DNA of 56,281 nucleotides from Rhodospirillales bacterium (GCA_017304945.1 JAFKLG010000069.1:1-56281); one strand, 5' to 3'; positions 29,398-39,281 are shown, numbered from the stretch's first letter. Translations and numbers: made by a program. Notes: a model not told the origin generated them from the sequence alone.

Positions 29398-30681
29398 ATG
29401 ATCGTGACTTTGGTGCGCGCCACGCGCAGCGCCCTGCTCGCCCCAAGCCCGGGCGACCGCCGTTCCGCCGGCCCCCTGCTCGGGGCCGCGCTCCTCGGCA
29501 CGTGCCTCGCCACCGCGATCGCGCCCCAGGCAGCCGCCCAGGACCGCCCGGGCGTGACGGCAACCGAACTCAAGATCGGCAATACCAACGCCTATAGCGG
29601 GCCGGCCTCGGCCTATGGCGTGATCGCCAAGGCGGAAACCGCCTTCTTCAAGATGATCAACGACCAGGGCGGCATCGCCGGGCGGCAGATCAACTTCATC
29701 TCCCTGGACGACGCCTACAGCCCGCCCAAGACGGTGGAGCAGGTGCGGCGGCTGATCGAGGAGGACAAGGTCGCCTTCCTGTTCAACACGCTGGGCACCG
29801 CGACCAACACCGCGATCCAGCGCTACGTGAACCAGAAGAAGGTGCCGCAGCTGTTCGTCTCGACCGGCGCCGACAAATGGGGCGACTACAAGAAGTTCCC
29901 CTGGACCATGGGCTGGCAACCCAGCTACCGCACGGAAGCCCAGGTCTATACGAAATACCTGCTGCAGCAGAAGCCGGACGCCAAGATGGCGATCCTCTAC
30001 CAGAACGACGACTTCGGGAAGGACTACCCGGCCGGCGTGAAGGACGTGCTGGGCGACCGCTGGGACAAGGTCGTGGTGAAGGAGGCGACCTACGAGGTCA
30101 CCGATCCGACGATCGACAGCCAGATGGCGACGCTGAAGGCCTCGGGCGCCGACGCCCTGCTGGTTGCCGCGACGCCCAAGTTCGCCGCCCAGGCGATCCG
30201 CAAGGCGCACGACCTCGGCTGGAAGCCGCAGTTCTTCTTCCTCACCAACGTCTCCGCCTCCGTGGGCGCGGTGATCGAGCCGGCCGGCAAGGAGAACGCG
30301 GTCGACGTCATCACCACCGGCTACCTGAAGGACCCGACCGATCCGGCCTGGAAGGACGATGCCGGCATGAACGAGTGGCGCGCCTTCATGGCGAAATACA
30401 TGCCCGGCGCCGAACTGAGCGACAGCGGGTACGTGTTCGCGTACGGCGTGAGCAAGACCATGATGCAGGTGCTGAAGCAGTGCGACGGCGACTTCTCGCG
30501 TGAGAACGTGATGAAGCAGGCCGCCAACCTGAAGGATTTCGATCCGGTGGTGGCGCTGCCGGGCATCAAGGTGAACACCAGCCCGACCAACTACCACCCG
30601 ATCACCGCGCTGCAGCTCCAGAAGTGGAACGGGCAGACCTGGGTGCGGTTCGGCGACGTGATCGAGGGCATCCGCTCCTGA
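29398..30681 (+). CDS. Periplasmic solute-binding protein, branched-chain amino acid/amide type
   Basis: This 427-residue protein belongs to the LivJ-like type I periplasmic binding family. A long signal peptide (about residues 1-47, ending PQAAAQ) precedes the binding fold, which opens with ELKIGNTNAYSGPASAYG and continues with the family's NDQGGIAGRQINF and DDAYSPPKTVEQVRRLIEED. GGGAGAG precedes ATG 29398. No permease or ATPase gene is adjacent, so it is an orphan that either serves a distant LIV-type transporter or a paralogue of it. The ligand cannot be read from sequence. Short-chain carboxylates or aromatic compounds are also bound by this group. Confidence 0.9.
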   Translation: MIVTLVRATRSALLAPSPGDRRSAGPLLGAALLGTCLATAIAPQAAAQDRPGVTATELKIGNTNAYSGPASAYGVIAKAETAFFKMINDQGGIAGRQINFISLDDAYSPPKTVEQVRRLIEEDKVAFLFNTLGTATNTAIQRYVNQKKVPQLFVSTGADKWGDYKKFPWTMGWQPSYRTEAQVYTKYLLQQKPDAKMAILYQNDDFGKDYPAGVKDVLGDRWDKVVVKEATYEVTDPTIDSQMATLKASGADALLVAATPKFAAQAIRKAHDLGWKPQFFFLTNVSASVGAVIEPAGKENAVDVITTGYLKDPTDPAWKDDAGMNEWRAFMAKYMPGAELSDSGYVFAYGVSKTMMQVLKQCDGDFSRENVMKQAANLKDFDPVVALPGIKVNTSPTNYHPITALQLQKWNGQTWVRFGDVIEGIRS

Positions 30682-30751
30682 TCGCGGCGCATCGCTGACC
30701 GCGCGCGGGGACGGTCGCCCGGCGCGCGGGGGCGCGATATGCTGCGGCCCC

Positions 30752-31789
30752 ATGCATGTCGCGCTCATCGTCCCGGCCCCGTTCGACACCATCTCCGGCG
30801 GTTACGAGTACGACCGCCGGATCGTCGCGGGCCTCGAGGCGCAGGGCCACACGGTCTCCGTGCTGGCCCTGCCCGGCCAACACCCTCTCCCCGATGCCGC
30901 GGCGCGCGAAGCCGCCTGCGCCGCGATGGACCGGCTGCCCGACGGCGCGCGCTGCGTGATCGACGGGCTGGCGCTGCCCGCCTTCGAGGGGCTGGACGAC
31001 GCCCTCGCCGCGCGCGGCGCGATCGGCCTCATCCACCACCCGACCGCCGCCGAGACCGGGATGGAGGCCGACCAGCGTGCCCGCCGACAGGCGCTGGAGC
31101 GGCGGCTGTTCGGCCGGCTGCGCCGCCTCGTGGTGACCAGCGAACACACCGCGGAGGCGCTGGCCGGCCCGTTCGGCGTCGATCCCGCCCGCATCGACAT
31201 CGTCGTGCCCGGCACCGACGACGCACCCCGCAGCACCGGCTCCGCCGGCTCCGGCTGCGCGATCCTGTCGGTGGGCACGCTGATCCCCCGCAAGGGCCAC
31301 GACGTGCTGCTGCGGGCGCTGGCGCGGCTGTTCGACCTCGACTGGTCGCTGACCATCGTGGGCGCGCCCGACCCCGACCCGGTGCACGCCGCCAGCCTGC
31401 GCGCCCTCGCCGAGGCGCTGGGCGTCGCGCGCCAGGTGCACTTCGCCGGTGCCCTCTCGCCGGCCGAACTCGCGCCGCTGTGGCAGGCGGCCGACCTGTT
31501 CGCGCTCGCCACTCATCACGAGGGCTACGGCATGGCGATCGCCGAGGCGCTGAAGCGCGGCCTGCCGGTGGCCGTCACCGCCGGCGGCGCCGCCGCGACG
31601 CTGGTCGGACCGGAGGCCGGGGTGGTCTGCCAGCCCGGTGACCACGACCAGCTCTCCAAGGCGATGCGACGCCTGGTGTTCAGCCGCGAGCTGCGACAGG
31701 AGATGGGCGAGGTCGCCTGGCAGACCGGACGCGCGCTGCCCAGCTGGACGCAGCAGGTCGAACGCTTCGCCGCCGCCCTGGCGAACTGA
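30752..31789 (+). CDS. Glycosyltransferase family 4
   Basis: The 345-residue protein has a GT-B fold of the GT4 type. The N-terminal half contains FDTISGGYEYDRRIVAGL, and the C-terminal half has SVGTLIPRKGHDVLLRALA, VHFAGALSPAELAPLWQAADLFALATHHEGYGMAIAEALKRGLPV, the expected nucleotide-sugar binding region with the conserved Glu pair (E in HHEGYGMAIAEA). It transfers a sugar from an NDP or phospho-sugar donor; acceptor unknown. No Shine-Dalgarno is visible at ATG 30752. It precedes otnK by 86 bp, but the pairing may be fortuitous. Confidence 0.88.
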   Translation: MHVALIVPAPFDTISGGYEYDRRIVAGLEAQGHTVSVLALPGQHPLPDAAAREAACAAMDRLPDGARCVIDGLALPAFEGLDDALAARGAIGLIHHPTAAETGMEADQRARRQALERRLFGRLRRLVVTSEHTAEALAGPFGVDPARIDIVVPGTDDAPRSTGSAGSGCAILSVGTLIPRKGHDVLLRALARLFDLDWSLTIVGAPDPDPVHAASLRALAEALGVARQVHFAGALSPAELAPLWQAADLFALATHHEGYGMAIAEALKRGLPVAVTAGGAAATLVGPEAGVVCQPGDHDQLSKAMRRLVFSRELRQEMGEVAWQTGRALPSWTQQVERFAAALAN

Positions 31790-31875
31790 CCAGCCGGACG
31801 TCCCGCCCCGGGGCGGCATCCACCCGAAGAGCCGGACAACCCGCCGCGGCGGGATCCACGCAAGAGGAGACATCC

Positions 31876-33141
31876 ATGCTGCTGGGCGCAATCGCCGACG
31901 ATTTCACCGGCGCCACCGACCTGTGCTCCACCCTGGTCCGCGGCGGCATGCGCACGGTCCAGCTCATCGGTGTGCCCAGCCCCGACACGCCGGCGCCCGA
32001 CGCCGACGCGGTGGTCGTCGCGCTCAAGTCCCGCACCATCCCGGCGGGCGAGGCAGTGGCGCAGAGCCTGGCCGCGCTGGACTGGCTGCGCCGGTTCGGC
32101 ACGCGCCAGGTGTTCTTCAAATACTGCTCGACCTTCGACAGCACGGATGCCGGCAATATCGGGCCGGTCGCCGACGCGCTGGTGGAGGCCCTGGGCTGCG
32201 GCTTCGCCCTCGCCTGCCCGGCCTTCCCGACCAACGCCCGCACCGTCTACCAGGGCCATCTGTTCGTCGGCAGCGTGCTGCTGAACGAGAGCGGGATGGA
32301 ACACCACCCACTGACGCCGATGACCGACCCCAACCTGGTGCGCGTCCTCTCGCGGCAGACCGACGGCACGGTCGGCCTGGTTCCCTTCGCCACCGTCGTG
32401 CAGGGCGCGGGCGCGATCCGCAAGGCGATGACCGCGCTGAAGGAGCAAGGGCGCCGCTACGCGATCGTCGACGCCGTCACCGACGCCGACCTGCTCGCGA
32501 TCGGCGAGGCCGCGGAGAGCCACGCGCTGATCACCGGCGGCTCCGGCGTCGCCATGGGCCTGCCCGCCAATTTCCGCCGCGCCGGCCTGCTCGGCACGCA
32601 CGATGCCGCCGACCTGCCCGCGACGCCCGGTCACGCCGCGGTGCTCGCCGGCTCCTGCTCCCGCGCGACGCTGGCGCAGATCGGCTTCGCCCGCGAACAC
32701 ATGCCGCTGCTCGCGCTGGATCCGCTCGCCACGCCCGATGCCGATGCGCTCGTCGCCGAGGCGCGGAACTGGATCGCGGGCAAACTCGGCCGCACCCCCA
32801 TCGCCATTGCCGCCTCCGCCACGCCGGACGCGGTCGCGGCGCTGCAGGCGAAGCTGGGGCGCGACCAGGCCGGCGCGCTGGTGGAGGACGCGCTGTCGCG
32901 CATCGCCGCCGATCTCGTGCAGGGCGGCGTGCGCAACCTCGTCGTCGCCGGCGGCGAAACCTCCGGCGCCGTGGTGTCGCGTCTCGGCGTGCACAGCCTG
33001 CGCATCGGCGCGGAGATCGATCCCGGCGTGCCCTGGACCTATGCCGAGGGCAGCGGCCCCGCGATGCGGCTCGCGCTCAAGTCCGGCAATTTTGGCGCCC
33101 GCGACTTCTTCGTGAAGGCGTTCGCCGGATTGGAGGCGTGA
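31876..33141 (+). CDS. otnK: 3-oxo-tetronate kinase (four-carbon acid sugar kinase)
   Basis: OtnK phosphorylates 3-oxo-tetronate at O4 in the breakdown of acid sugars such as erythronate and threonate. The 421-residue protein shows the family start LLGAIADDFTGATDLC, the middle TFDSTDAGNIGPVADAL and the C-terminal GGETSGAVV and GVPWTYAEG regions. A strong AAGAGGAG site precedes ATG 31876. Its stop is one base before the otnC start, so the two products act in sequence. The upstream dehydrogenase (LtnD/DenD) and isomerase (OtnI) of complete operons are missing here. Confidence 0.93.
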   Translation: MLLGAIADDFTGATDLCSTLVRGGMRTVQLIGVPSPDTPAPDADAVVVALKSRTIPAGEAVAQSLAALDWLRRFGTRQVFFKYCSTFDSTDAGNIGPVADALVEALGCGFALACPAFPTNARTVYQGHLFVGSVLLNESGMEHHPLTPMTDPNLVRVLSRQTDGTVGLVPFATVVQGAGAIRKAMTALKEQGRRYAIVDAVTDADLLAIGEAAESHALITGGSGVAMGLPANFRRAGLLGTHDAADLPATPGHAAVLAGSCSRATLAQIGFAREHMPLLALDPLATPDADALVAEARNWIAGKLGRTPIAIAASATPDAVAALQAKLGRDQAGALVEDALSRIAADLVQGGVRNLVVAGGETSGAVVSRLGVHSLRIGAEIDPGVPWTYAEGSGPAMRLALKSGNFGARDFFVKAFAGLEA

Positions 33142-33142
33142 G

Positions 33143-33775
33143 ATGACCGAGACCGAACTCCGCGCCCTGCTGGTCGAGCACGCGGCGAGCCTGTTCGCGC
33201 GCGGCTTCTCGGTGGGCAGCGCCGGCAACATCAGCGTCCGGCTGCCGGACGGCTACCTGATCACGCCGACCAACTCGAGCCTGGGTCGGCTCGATCCCGC
33301 GCGCATCTCGCGCCTCGACGCGGCGTTCGCGCATGTCGGCGGCGACAAGCCGTCGAAGGAAGTGTTCATGCACCGCGCCTTCTACACGGCGCGGCCGGAC
33401 GCCGGGGCCGTCGTGCACCTGCACTCCACGCACGCGACCGCCGTCGCCTGCCTCGCGGACGTCGACGCGGGCAATCCGATCCCGCCGCTGACCCCGTATT
33501 TCGTCATGCGCGTCGGGCGAGCCATGCCGGTGGTGCACTACTACCGGCCCGGCGATGCGGCGATGGAGCCGGCGATCGCCGCGGCCGCGCGCGACGCCCG
33601 CGCCGTGCTGCTCGCCAATCACGGGCCGGTGGTGTCGGGACGCACGCTGACCGACGCCGTGTACGCGGCCGAGGAACTCGAGGAGGCCGCGCGCCTGTTC
33701 CTGCTGCTGCACGGACGCCGCACGCGCCTGCTGACCGACGGGCAGGTCGACGACCTGCTGCAGACCTTCGGCTGA
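33143..33775 (+). CDS. otnC: 3-oxo-tetronate 4-phosphate decarboxylase (class II aldolase family)
   Basis: OtnC decarboxylates 3-oxo-tetronate 4-phosphate to give dihydroxyacetone phosphate and CO2. The 210-residue protein has the class II aldolase zinc site: HLHSTH near residue 93, and a third histidine in ANHGPVVSG (about 154). The substrate-binding SVGSAGNISVRLPDG lies near the N-terminus. It is translationally coupled to otnK, the typical arrangement. A bidirectional hairpin terminator lies about 48 bp after its stop. Confidence 0.92.
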   Translation: MTETELRALLVEHAASLFARGFSVGSAGNISVRLPDGYLITPTNSSLGRLDPARISRLDAAFAHVGGDKPSKEVFMHRAFYTARPDAGAVVHLHSTHATAVACLADVDAGNPIPPLTPYFVMRVGRAMPVVHYYRPGDAAMEPAIAAAARDARAVLLANHGPVVSGRTLTDAVYAAEELEEAARLFLLLHGRRTRLLTDGQVDDLLQTFG

Positions 33776-33822
33776 ACCGCCGCCGCGGCAAGCCGGACCA
33801 CCACCGACCCGGACCACTAACG

Positions 33823-33850
33823 ACAAGGGCGCCACATGGGCGCCCTTGTT
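33823..33850. terminator. Bidirectional hairpin terminator
   Basis: Perfect 11-bp arms ACAAGGGCGCC (33823-33833) and GGCGCCCTTGT (33839-33849) flank a five-base loop. It serves otnC on the plus strand and the histone-like gene on the minus strand. Confidence 0.75.
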
Positions 33851-33897
33851 CATCGTGGCATGGCAAACGGCGTTCGCGGACGAACGCCGGTCGCCCT

Positions 33898-34443
33898 TCA
33901 GCTCTCGGAGGAGGATTCGGCGACCTGCGTCTCGGGCGCCGGTGTCGAGCTGGTGTCGGTCTTGCGCGGACGCCGCGGCGCCGATTTGCGCGGGCTCGCC
34001 GCCTTCTTGGGCGCGGCGGCCTTCTTGGGTGCGCTCTTCGCCGCCGTCTTGCGCGCGGTCTTCGCCGGCGCCTTCTTCGCCGTCGTCTTCCGCGTCGCGG
34101 CCTTCTTCGGCGCGCTCTTCGCCGACGTCTTGCGCGCGGTCTTCGCCGGCGCCTTCTTCGCCGTCGTCTTCCGCGCGGTCTTCGCCGTCGTCTTGCGCGC
34201 CGGCGCCTTCTTCGCCGCCGCCTTCTTCGCGGTCGTCTTCCGCGCGGTCTTCGCCGCCGTCTTCCGCGCCGGCGCCTTCTTCGCCGTCGCCTTCTTCGCG
34301 GCGGTCTTGCGCGTCGTGGTCTTCGCGCTGCTCTTGCGTGCGGGCGCCTTCGCCGCGGCCTTCTTCGCGGTCTTGCGGGCGCCGGCGCGAACCGCCAGGG
34401 CCTGCGCCCGCGGCTGTTCGGTCGAGGTCTCTTCCGTGCTCAC
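33898..34443 (-). CDS. Histone H1-like, Lys/Ala/Pro repeat DNA-binding protein
   Basis: The 181-residue protein is about two-thirds made of short KKA, KTA and KAPA/ARKT repeats, resembling the eukaryotic H1 C-terminal tail and the AlgP/Hc1-type proteins. A non-repetitive N-terminus of about 25 residues and an acidic, Ser-rich tail (ending ESSSES) frame the basic repeat. It probably condenses or coats DNA. The start is GTG 34443 (VSTEET), which has a proper AAGGAG site 9 bases upstream; the in-frame ATG at 34464 lies before that site and is unlikely. The repeat DNA may also be prone to slippage, so length variation between strains is expected. Confidence 0.88.
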   Translation of the reverse strand: MSTEETSTEQPRAQALAVRAGARKTAKKAAAKAPARKSSAKTTTRKTAAKKATAKKAPARKTAAKTARKTTAKKAAAKKAPARKTTAKTARKTTAKKAPAKTARKTSAKSAPKKAATRKTTAKKAPAKTARKTAAKSAPKKAAAPKKAASPRKSAPRRPRKTDTSSTPAPETQVAESSSES

Positions 34444-34754
34444 CAGTGAAAACTCCTTTTGCATGTGTTTGTCGTTGTCGCGCGCAGCACGAACCGGTGC
34501 GCAAGGGCGTGCCGCAACCGTCCGCCGCGTCCGCAGATCAGGACGGATTCCGTGGCCGGCGCCGACTGCGTGCGAAGCAGTTCGCGCGCCGCGGCATCAC
34601 CGCCAGGAACATCACGACCGTTGCTCGCCCGGATGGCCGGTCGTCCGAAGACGTGGAGGACGAGGTTGCGGTCCATGGACCGTCCTTCTGCTGGAGTGTG
34701 CGCGAAGCGACGAGCCAAACGACAGCACGAATCGATTCGCATGCACCGAATCCG

Positions 34755-34783
34755 CTATTCCGCGTCTGGTCGATACATGTCAA
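34755..34783 (-). promoter_or_regulatory. Candidate promoter of the histone-like gene
   Basis: A consensus -35 TTGACA (complement of 34778-34783) is followed after 17-18 bp by GAATAGC as a weak -10 (complement of about 34754-34760). It would give a leader of roughly 300 bases before GTG 34443. Only the -35 is a strong match. Confidence 0.3.
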
Positions 34784-34873
34784 CAAAAAGCAAGCGTTAC
34801 GCTCTAAGATTGGCGGAAAAATCTGCGTGCAGATGTTGTGGCCGATGACTGCGGCCACGCGCGACGCAAACGA

Positions 34874-34903
34874 AAACGCCGCGGCATCGCTGCCGCGGCG
34901 TTT
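34874..34903 (-). terminator. Hairpin terminator after prpC
   Basis: Perfect 13-bp arms (34874-34886 and 34891-34903, each with an AAACGCCGCGGC core) flank the loop TCGC, 21 bp past the prpC stop. The reverse-strand transcript ends in a run of U after the stem. Confidence 0.7.
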
Positions 34904-34924
34904 GCGTACGTGCTGTCTGCGCGC

Positions 34925-36079
34925 TCAGCCGCGCTGGTCGATCGGCACGAACGTACGGTTCTCCGGTCCGACATAGTTCGCCGTCGGGCGGATCAGCTTG
35001 TTGTCGATGCGCTGCTCGATGACGTGCGCCGACCAGCCGGAGGTGCGCGCGATGACGAAGAGCGGCGTGAACATCGCGGTCGGGATACCCATCATGTGAT
35101 AGGAGATGGCGCTGAACCAATCGAGGTTCGCGAACATCTTCTTCGCATCCCACATCGTCGCCTCGATCCGGTCGGCGATGTCGAACAGCTTCGTCGACCC
35201 CGCCTGCTGCGACAGCCGGCGCGCGACTTCCTTGATCACCTTGTTGCGCGGATCGGCCACCGTGTAGACGGCGTGGCCGAAGCCGATCACCACCTGCTTC
35301 GCCTCGATCCGCTTGCGGATGTCGGCCTCCGCCTCGTCCGGATCGGCATAGCGGCTCTGGATCTCGAAGGAGACCTCGTTGGCGCCGCCATGCTTCGGCC
35401 CGCGCAGCGCACCGATACCGCCGGTCAGGGCCGAGTACATGTCGGCCCCGGTGCCCGCGATCACCCGGCAGGTGAAGGTGGATGCGTTGAACTCATGCTC
35501 CGCATACAGGATCAGCGACGTATGCATCGCCCGCACGAACTCTTCGCTCGGGGCGTGCCCGTGCAGCAGGTGCAGGAAGTGGCCGCCGATGCTGTCGTCG
35601 TCGGTCTCCACCTCGATGCGCTTGCCGTTATGCGCCCAGTGGTACCAGTAGAGCAGCATGGAACCGAGGGAGGCCATCAGCCGGTCGGCGATGTCGCGCG
35701 CACCCGGCTGGTTCTGATCCTCCTTCTCCGGCAGCACGCAGCCCAGCGCCGAGACGCCGGTGCGCATCACGTCCATCGGATGCGACGCGGCCGGCAGCGC
35801 CTCGAGCGCCTGCTTCACCGACGCCGGCAGCCCGCGCCAGGACTTCAGCTTCGCCTTGTAGCCCTTGAGCACCGCGCGGGTCGGCAGCTCGCCATGCACG
35901 AGCAGATAGGCGATCTCCTCGAACTCGCACGTGTCGGCGACGTCCAGGATGTCGTAGCCGCGATAGTGCAGGTCGTTGCCCGACCGCCCGACGGTGCAGA
36001 GCGCGGTGTTGCCCGCGGTGACGCCGGACAGGCCGACGCCTTTCTTGGCGCGGACGATGGGGGCGGGTGTCTCGTTCAT
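34925..36079 (-). CDS. prpC: 2-methylcitrate synthase
   Basis: This 384-residue citrate-synthase-fold enzyme condenses propionyl-CoA with oxaloacetate in the methylcitrate cycle. The catalytic triad is visible as His230 in GPKHGGANE, His269 in GFGHAVY and Asp320 in ANLDWFS. Its length matches 2-methylcitrate synthases, shorter than the hexameric GltA type, and prpD directly precedes it by 10 bp; both point to PrpC rather than to the housekeeping citrate synthase. GGAG precedes ATG 36079. A hairpin terminator follows the stop. The isocitrate lyase-like gene prpB is not in the window. Confidence 0.9.
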   Translation of the reverse strand: MNETPAPIVRAKKGVGLSGVTAGNTALCTVGRSGNDLHYRGYDILDVADTCEFEEIAYLLVHGELPTRAVLKGYKAKLKSWRGLPASVKQALEALPAASHPMDVMRTGVSALGCVLPEKEDQNQPGARDIADRLMASLGSMLLYWYHWAHNGKRIEVETDDDSIGGHFLHLLHGHAPSEEFVRAMHTSLILYAEHEFNASTFTCRVIAGTGADMYSALTGGIGALRGPKHGGANEVSFEIQSRYADPDEAEADIRKRIEAKQVVIGFGHAVYTVADPRNKVIKEVARRLSQQAGSTKLFDIADRIEATMWDAKKMFANLDWFSAISYHMMGIPTAMFTPLFVIARTSGWSAHVIEQRIDNKLIRPTANYVGPENRTFVPIDQRG

Positions 36080-36089
36080 GCTGTTCTCC

Positions 36090-37589
36090 TCACACGATGC
36101 CCGGCTTGCCGACCGCCAGCGTGCCGGCCGGCAGCGCCACGTTCAACAGGTGCAGCTCCCCGGCGGCGAGCCGCGGCAGGTCCTGCACCACCTCGAGGAA
36201 CCGCTTCGATTCCCGCGGGCTGACGATCCCGTCCGTCAGGATCTGGAACTTGCGGATGTAGTCCTCCCGCCCGAAGGGCTTGGCGCCGTTCGGATGGGCG
36301 TTGGCGACCGCCAGCTCGTCCTCGATCTTGCTGCCGTCCTGGAAGAAGATCTCCACGCGCCCGCCGAAGGACAGCTCGTTCGGGTCGGTCGCGTGATAGC
36401 GGCGCGTCCACTCCGGATCCTCGGTGGTCTCGATCTTGTGCCACAGCCGCACGGTGTCGGCGCGGCCGGCGCGCTTGGGCGCATAGCTGTCGACGTGGTG
36501 CCAGGTGCCGTCCTGCAGCGCGACCGCGAAGATGTACATGATGGAGTGATCGAGCGTCTCCCGGCTGGCCTTCGGGTCCATCTTCTGCGGGTCGTTCGCG
36601 CCCGTGCCGATCACGTAGTGCGTGTGGTGGCTGGTGTGGATCACGATCTTGGCGATCTTCTCGAAATCCTCGATCTGTTCGCGCATGCGGAAGGCGAGGT
36701 CGATCAGCGCCTGGGACTGGTACTCGGCGCTGTGCTCCTTCGTGTAGCTGTCCATGATCGCGCGCTTCGGCTCCCCGGCGGCGGGCAGCGGCACCTGGTA
36801 GTGCGCCTCCGGCCCGTCCAGCATCCAGGCGATCACGCTGTCCTCACCTTCGTAGATCGGGCTGGGCGCGCCCTCGCCGCGCATCACGCGATCCACCGCC
36901 TCGACGGCGAGCTTGCCGGAATGCGCCGGGGCATAGGCCTTCCACGAGCTGATCTCGCCCTTGCGCGACTGGCGCGTGGTGAAGCTGACATGCACCGCCT
37001 GCTGCACCGCCTGGTAGATCACCTCCTGCTTGAGGCCGAGCAGCGTACCGATGCCGGCGGCCTGGGCGGGGCAGAGATGGGCGATGTGGTCGATCTTGTG
37101 CTTGTGCAGGCAGATCGCGCGCACGAGGTCGATCTGGATCTCGTAGCCGGTGGCGAGACCGCGGATCAGGTCGCGGCCCGACTTCTCCATGGTCTGGGCG
37201 ACCGCCAGGATCGGCGGGATGTTGTCGCCGGGATGCGAGTAGTCGGCGGCGAGGAAGGTGTCGTGCATGTCGAGCTCGCGCACCGCCGTGCCGTTCGCCC
37301 AGGCCGCCCATTCCGGGCTGACGCGCTTGTTCGCCGCCACGCCGAACACCGTCGCACCGGCCTTGTTCGGCCGGCCCAGCGCCATGTCGCGCGCCGAGAC
37401 CACCGGCCGCCGGTTGATCGCGGCGATCGCCACCGACGCGTTGTCGATGATGCGGTTGATGATCATCGCCGCGACGTCTTTCTGGACCGCGACGCGATCG
37501 GCCGCGACGCCGGCGATCTTCCAGGCGAGCTGGTCTTCCCGCTTCAAGCCCGCCTTGGACGGGTAGACCTTCACGTCATGCAGATTCAT
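36090..37589 (-). CDS. prpD: MmgE/PrpD family 2-methylcitrate dehydratase
   Basis: The 499-residue protein begins [17 protein letters not shown] and shows the family segments [20 protein letters not shown] and [21 protein letters not shown]. PrpD dehydrates 2-methylcitrate to 2-methyl-cis-aconitate. The open frame extends upstream to 37790, but ATG 37589 has GGAGGA just before it and matches the family start. It is the first gene of the prpD-prpC pair on the minus strand and diverges by 157 bp from an amidohydrolase gene. No PrpR-type activator is adjacent. Confidence 0.9.
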   Translation of the reverse strand: MNLHDVKVYPSKAGLKREDQLAWKIAGVAADRVAVQKDVAAMIINRIIDNASVAIAAINRRPVVSARDMALGRPNKAGATVFGVAANKRVSPEWAAWANGTAVRELDMHDTFLAADYSHPGDNIPPILAVAQTMEKSGRDLIRGLATGYEIQIDLVRAICLHKHKIDHIAHLCPAQAAGIGTLLGLKQEVIYQAVQQAVHVSFTTRQSRKGEISSWKAYAPAHSGKLAVEAVDRVMRGEGAPSPIYEGEDSVIAWMLDGPEAHYQVPLPAAGEPKRAIMDSYTKEHSAEYQSQALIDLAFRMREQIEDFEKIAKIVIHTSHHTHYVIGTGANDPQKMDPKASRETLDHSIMYIFAVALQDGTWHHVDSYAPKRAGRADTVRLWHKIETTEDPEWTRRYHATDPNELSFGGRVEIFFQDGSKIEDELAVANAHPNGAKPFGREDYIRKFQILTDGIVSPRESKRFLEVVQDLPRLAAGELHLLNVALPAGTLAVGKPGIV

Positions 37590-37746
37590 GCCATTCCTCC
37601 GGTGCGCACGCCGAACGGATGGTTGGCGACCGTTCGGACGCGGTCTAGCCTGCGATGCCAGGCCGATGCGGCAGCTTCGTAAGGTCGCGCCGCCGGAACG
37701 GCAAGCTGGCACCCCGCTCAACGCAGAGGCAGGAGCATATATAAGA

Positions 37747-39105
37747 GTGTCTACGCCCTTCGATCGCGTGGTCCGCGGCACCGTCGTCACCAGCAGCGCC
37801 GTCTGGCCGAACGCTTATGTCGCGATCCGCGGCGAAACCATCGCCGCCATCGGCCAGGGTGAGCCGCCGCCGGCGGCGGAGACGATCGACCATGGCGAGG
37901 ACCTCGTGCTGCCCGGCCTGGTCGACGGCCACATGCACACCTCCTCCTCCACCGGCTGGCCAGGGATCGAGAGCGCGACGCGTTCGGCCGCGGCGGGCGG
38001 CGTCACCACCTGCTGCGACATGCCGTACGACGTGCCGAAGCCGGTCACCGATCTCGCGATCCTGACCGACAAGATCGGCTGGGTGGAACGCACCGCGCAT
38101 GTCGACATGGCGCTCTACGGCACCATCACCAAGACCGGCGGCGTGGACGCGATCCCCGCACTGGCGGCGGGCGGCATCTCGGCGTTCAAGCTGTCCACCT
38201 ACGAATACGACGCGGTCCGGTTTCCGCGCATCGACCATCCGACGATGCTGGCCGCGTTCCGCCAGATCGCCGGCACCGGGTTGCCGGTTGCTATCCACAA
38301 CGAGGACCAGGAGCTGGTGGAGCGCCTGACCGCGCAGGCGCGCGCCGAAGGCCGCACCGATCCGATCATGCATTGCCGCACCCGCCCGCCGCTGGCGGAG
38401 ACGATGGCGGATCTCGAGATCTTCGAGATGGCGCTGGAGACCGGCGCGCACGTGCACATCGCGCATTCCTCGCTCGCGCGCGGGTTCGAGCTGGCCGATC
38501 TGTTCCGTGGCCAGGGGGCGAAGACGACCGGCGAGGCCTGCATCCAGTATCTGTGCATGACCGAGGACGACATCGTCCGGCTGAAAGGGTTCGGCAAGTG
38601 CAACCCGCCCTTCCGCAGCGCCGCCGAGGTGGAGCGGATGTGGGGCGCGCTGCTGGCCGACAAGATCGCTTATGTCTCCACCGACCATGCGCCGTGGCCG
38701 ATCGAGCGCAAGCAGGGCGACGACATCTTCGCCTGCGGCGCCGGCCTGACCGGGCTGCAGAGCTTCGCGCCGCTGATGTTCTCCCTGCTCGCGGAGCGCG
38801 GCCTCTCGCCCACGCTGATGGCGACCTATTGCGCGGAGCGGTCGGCGCAGTTGCATGGGCTGTGGCCGCGCAAGGGCGCGATCCGGGTGGGATCCGATGC
38901 CGACCTCGTGGTGCTGCAGCGAGGCGACTTCGTGTTCGACCAGGCGAGCCTGGTGGATCGGCCGGAGATGCGCTGGTCGGCCTATCACGGCCGGCGCATG
39001 CGCGCGCGTGTGGCGGCGACCTATCTGCGTGGGCGGCAGATCTGGGACGGCGCGACCGTGCTGTCGCAGCCTGGCGACGGACGGTTCGTGCGCCGGTCTG
39101 CATGA
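37747..39105 (+). CDS. Dihydroorotase/allantoinase-type cyclic amidohydrolase
   Basis: The 452-residue protein carries all ligands of the binuclear metal centre of the cyclic amidohydrolase group: His62 and His64 (GHMHT), a carboxylatable Lys148 (AFKLS), His184 (IHNED), His240 (HIAHSS) and Asp313 (STDHAPW). It would open a cyclic amide ring such as allantoin, dihydropyrimidine or a hydantoin. I cannot choose among these and no pathway genes adjoin. The start is GTG 37747 with AGGAG about 11 bases upstream; the frame is open earlier, but that part lies in the divergent leader of prpD. Confidence 0.88.
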   Translation: MSTPFDRVVRGTVVTSSAVWPNAYVAIRGETIAAIGQGEPPPAAETIDHGEDLVLPGLVDGHMHTSSSTGWPGIESATRSAAAGGVTTCCDMPYDVPKPVTDLAILTDKIGWVERTAHVDMALYGTITKTGGVDAIPALAAGGISAFKLSTYEYDAVRFPRIDHPTMLAAFRQIAGTGLPVAIHNEDQELVERLTAQARAEGRTDPIMHCRTRPPLAETMADLEIFEMALETGAHVHIAHSSLARGFELADLFRGQGAKTTGEACIQYLCMTEDDIVRLKGFGKCNPPFRSAAEVERMWGALLADKIAYVSTDHAPWPIERKQGDDIFACGAGLTGLQSFAPLMFSLLAERGLSPTLMATYCAERSAQLHGLWPRKGAIRVGSDADLVVLQRGDFVFDQASLVDRPEMRWSAYHGRRMRARVAATYLRGRQIWDGATVLSQPGDGRFVRRSA

Positions 39106-39235
39106 GGGCGTAGGCGGCGCGTGAGGGGCGGCACCCGCTGGGGCGGGTGGGCCGCGGGGTCGGCACGGGTGCCGGCGGGCGGCTTCTGTGCCGGGGGCGC
39201 GGCGCGCGGTGCGGAGTCCACGGTTCACCGCCTCC

Positions 39236-39281
39236 GGTGCATGGCCTCAGGTGCATGGCCTCAGGTGCATGGCCTCAGGTG
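39236..39281. repeat. 14-bp tandem repeat, three copies plus a partial
   Basis: The unit GGTGCATGGCCTCA occurs three times exactly at 39236-39249, 39250-39263 and 39264-39277, with a partial fourth copy. Confidence 0.9.

Larger units (their letters stand above)
34444..34924. other. Intergenic region upstream of the histone-like gene
   Basis: The stretch is less GC-rich than its surroundings near 34700-34830. It contains a reverse-strand TTGACA hexamer (34778-34783) and the prpC terminator (34874-34903). A plus-strand frame from about 34460 to 34848 has no codon bias or motifs and is not called. Confidence 0.55.

Noticed and set aside
28933..30792. Reverse open frame over the solute-binding protein gene
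   Set aside because: Shadow frame; the plus-strand signal peptide and binding fold are unambiguous.
33836..34976. Plus-strand frames over the H1-like gene
   Set aside because: They arise from the repetitive Lys/Ala codons read on the opposite strand.
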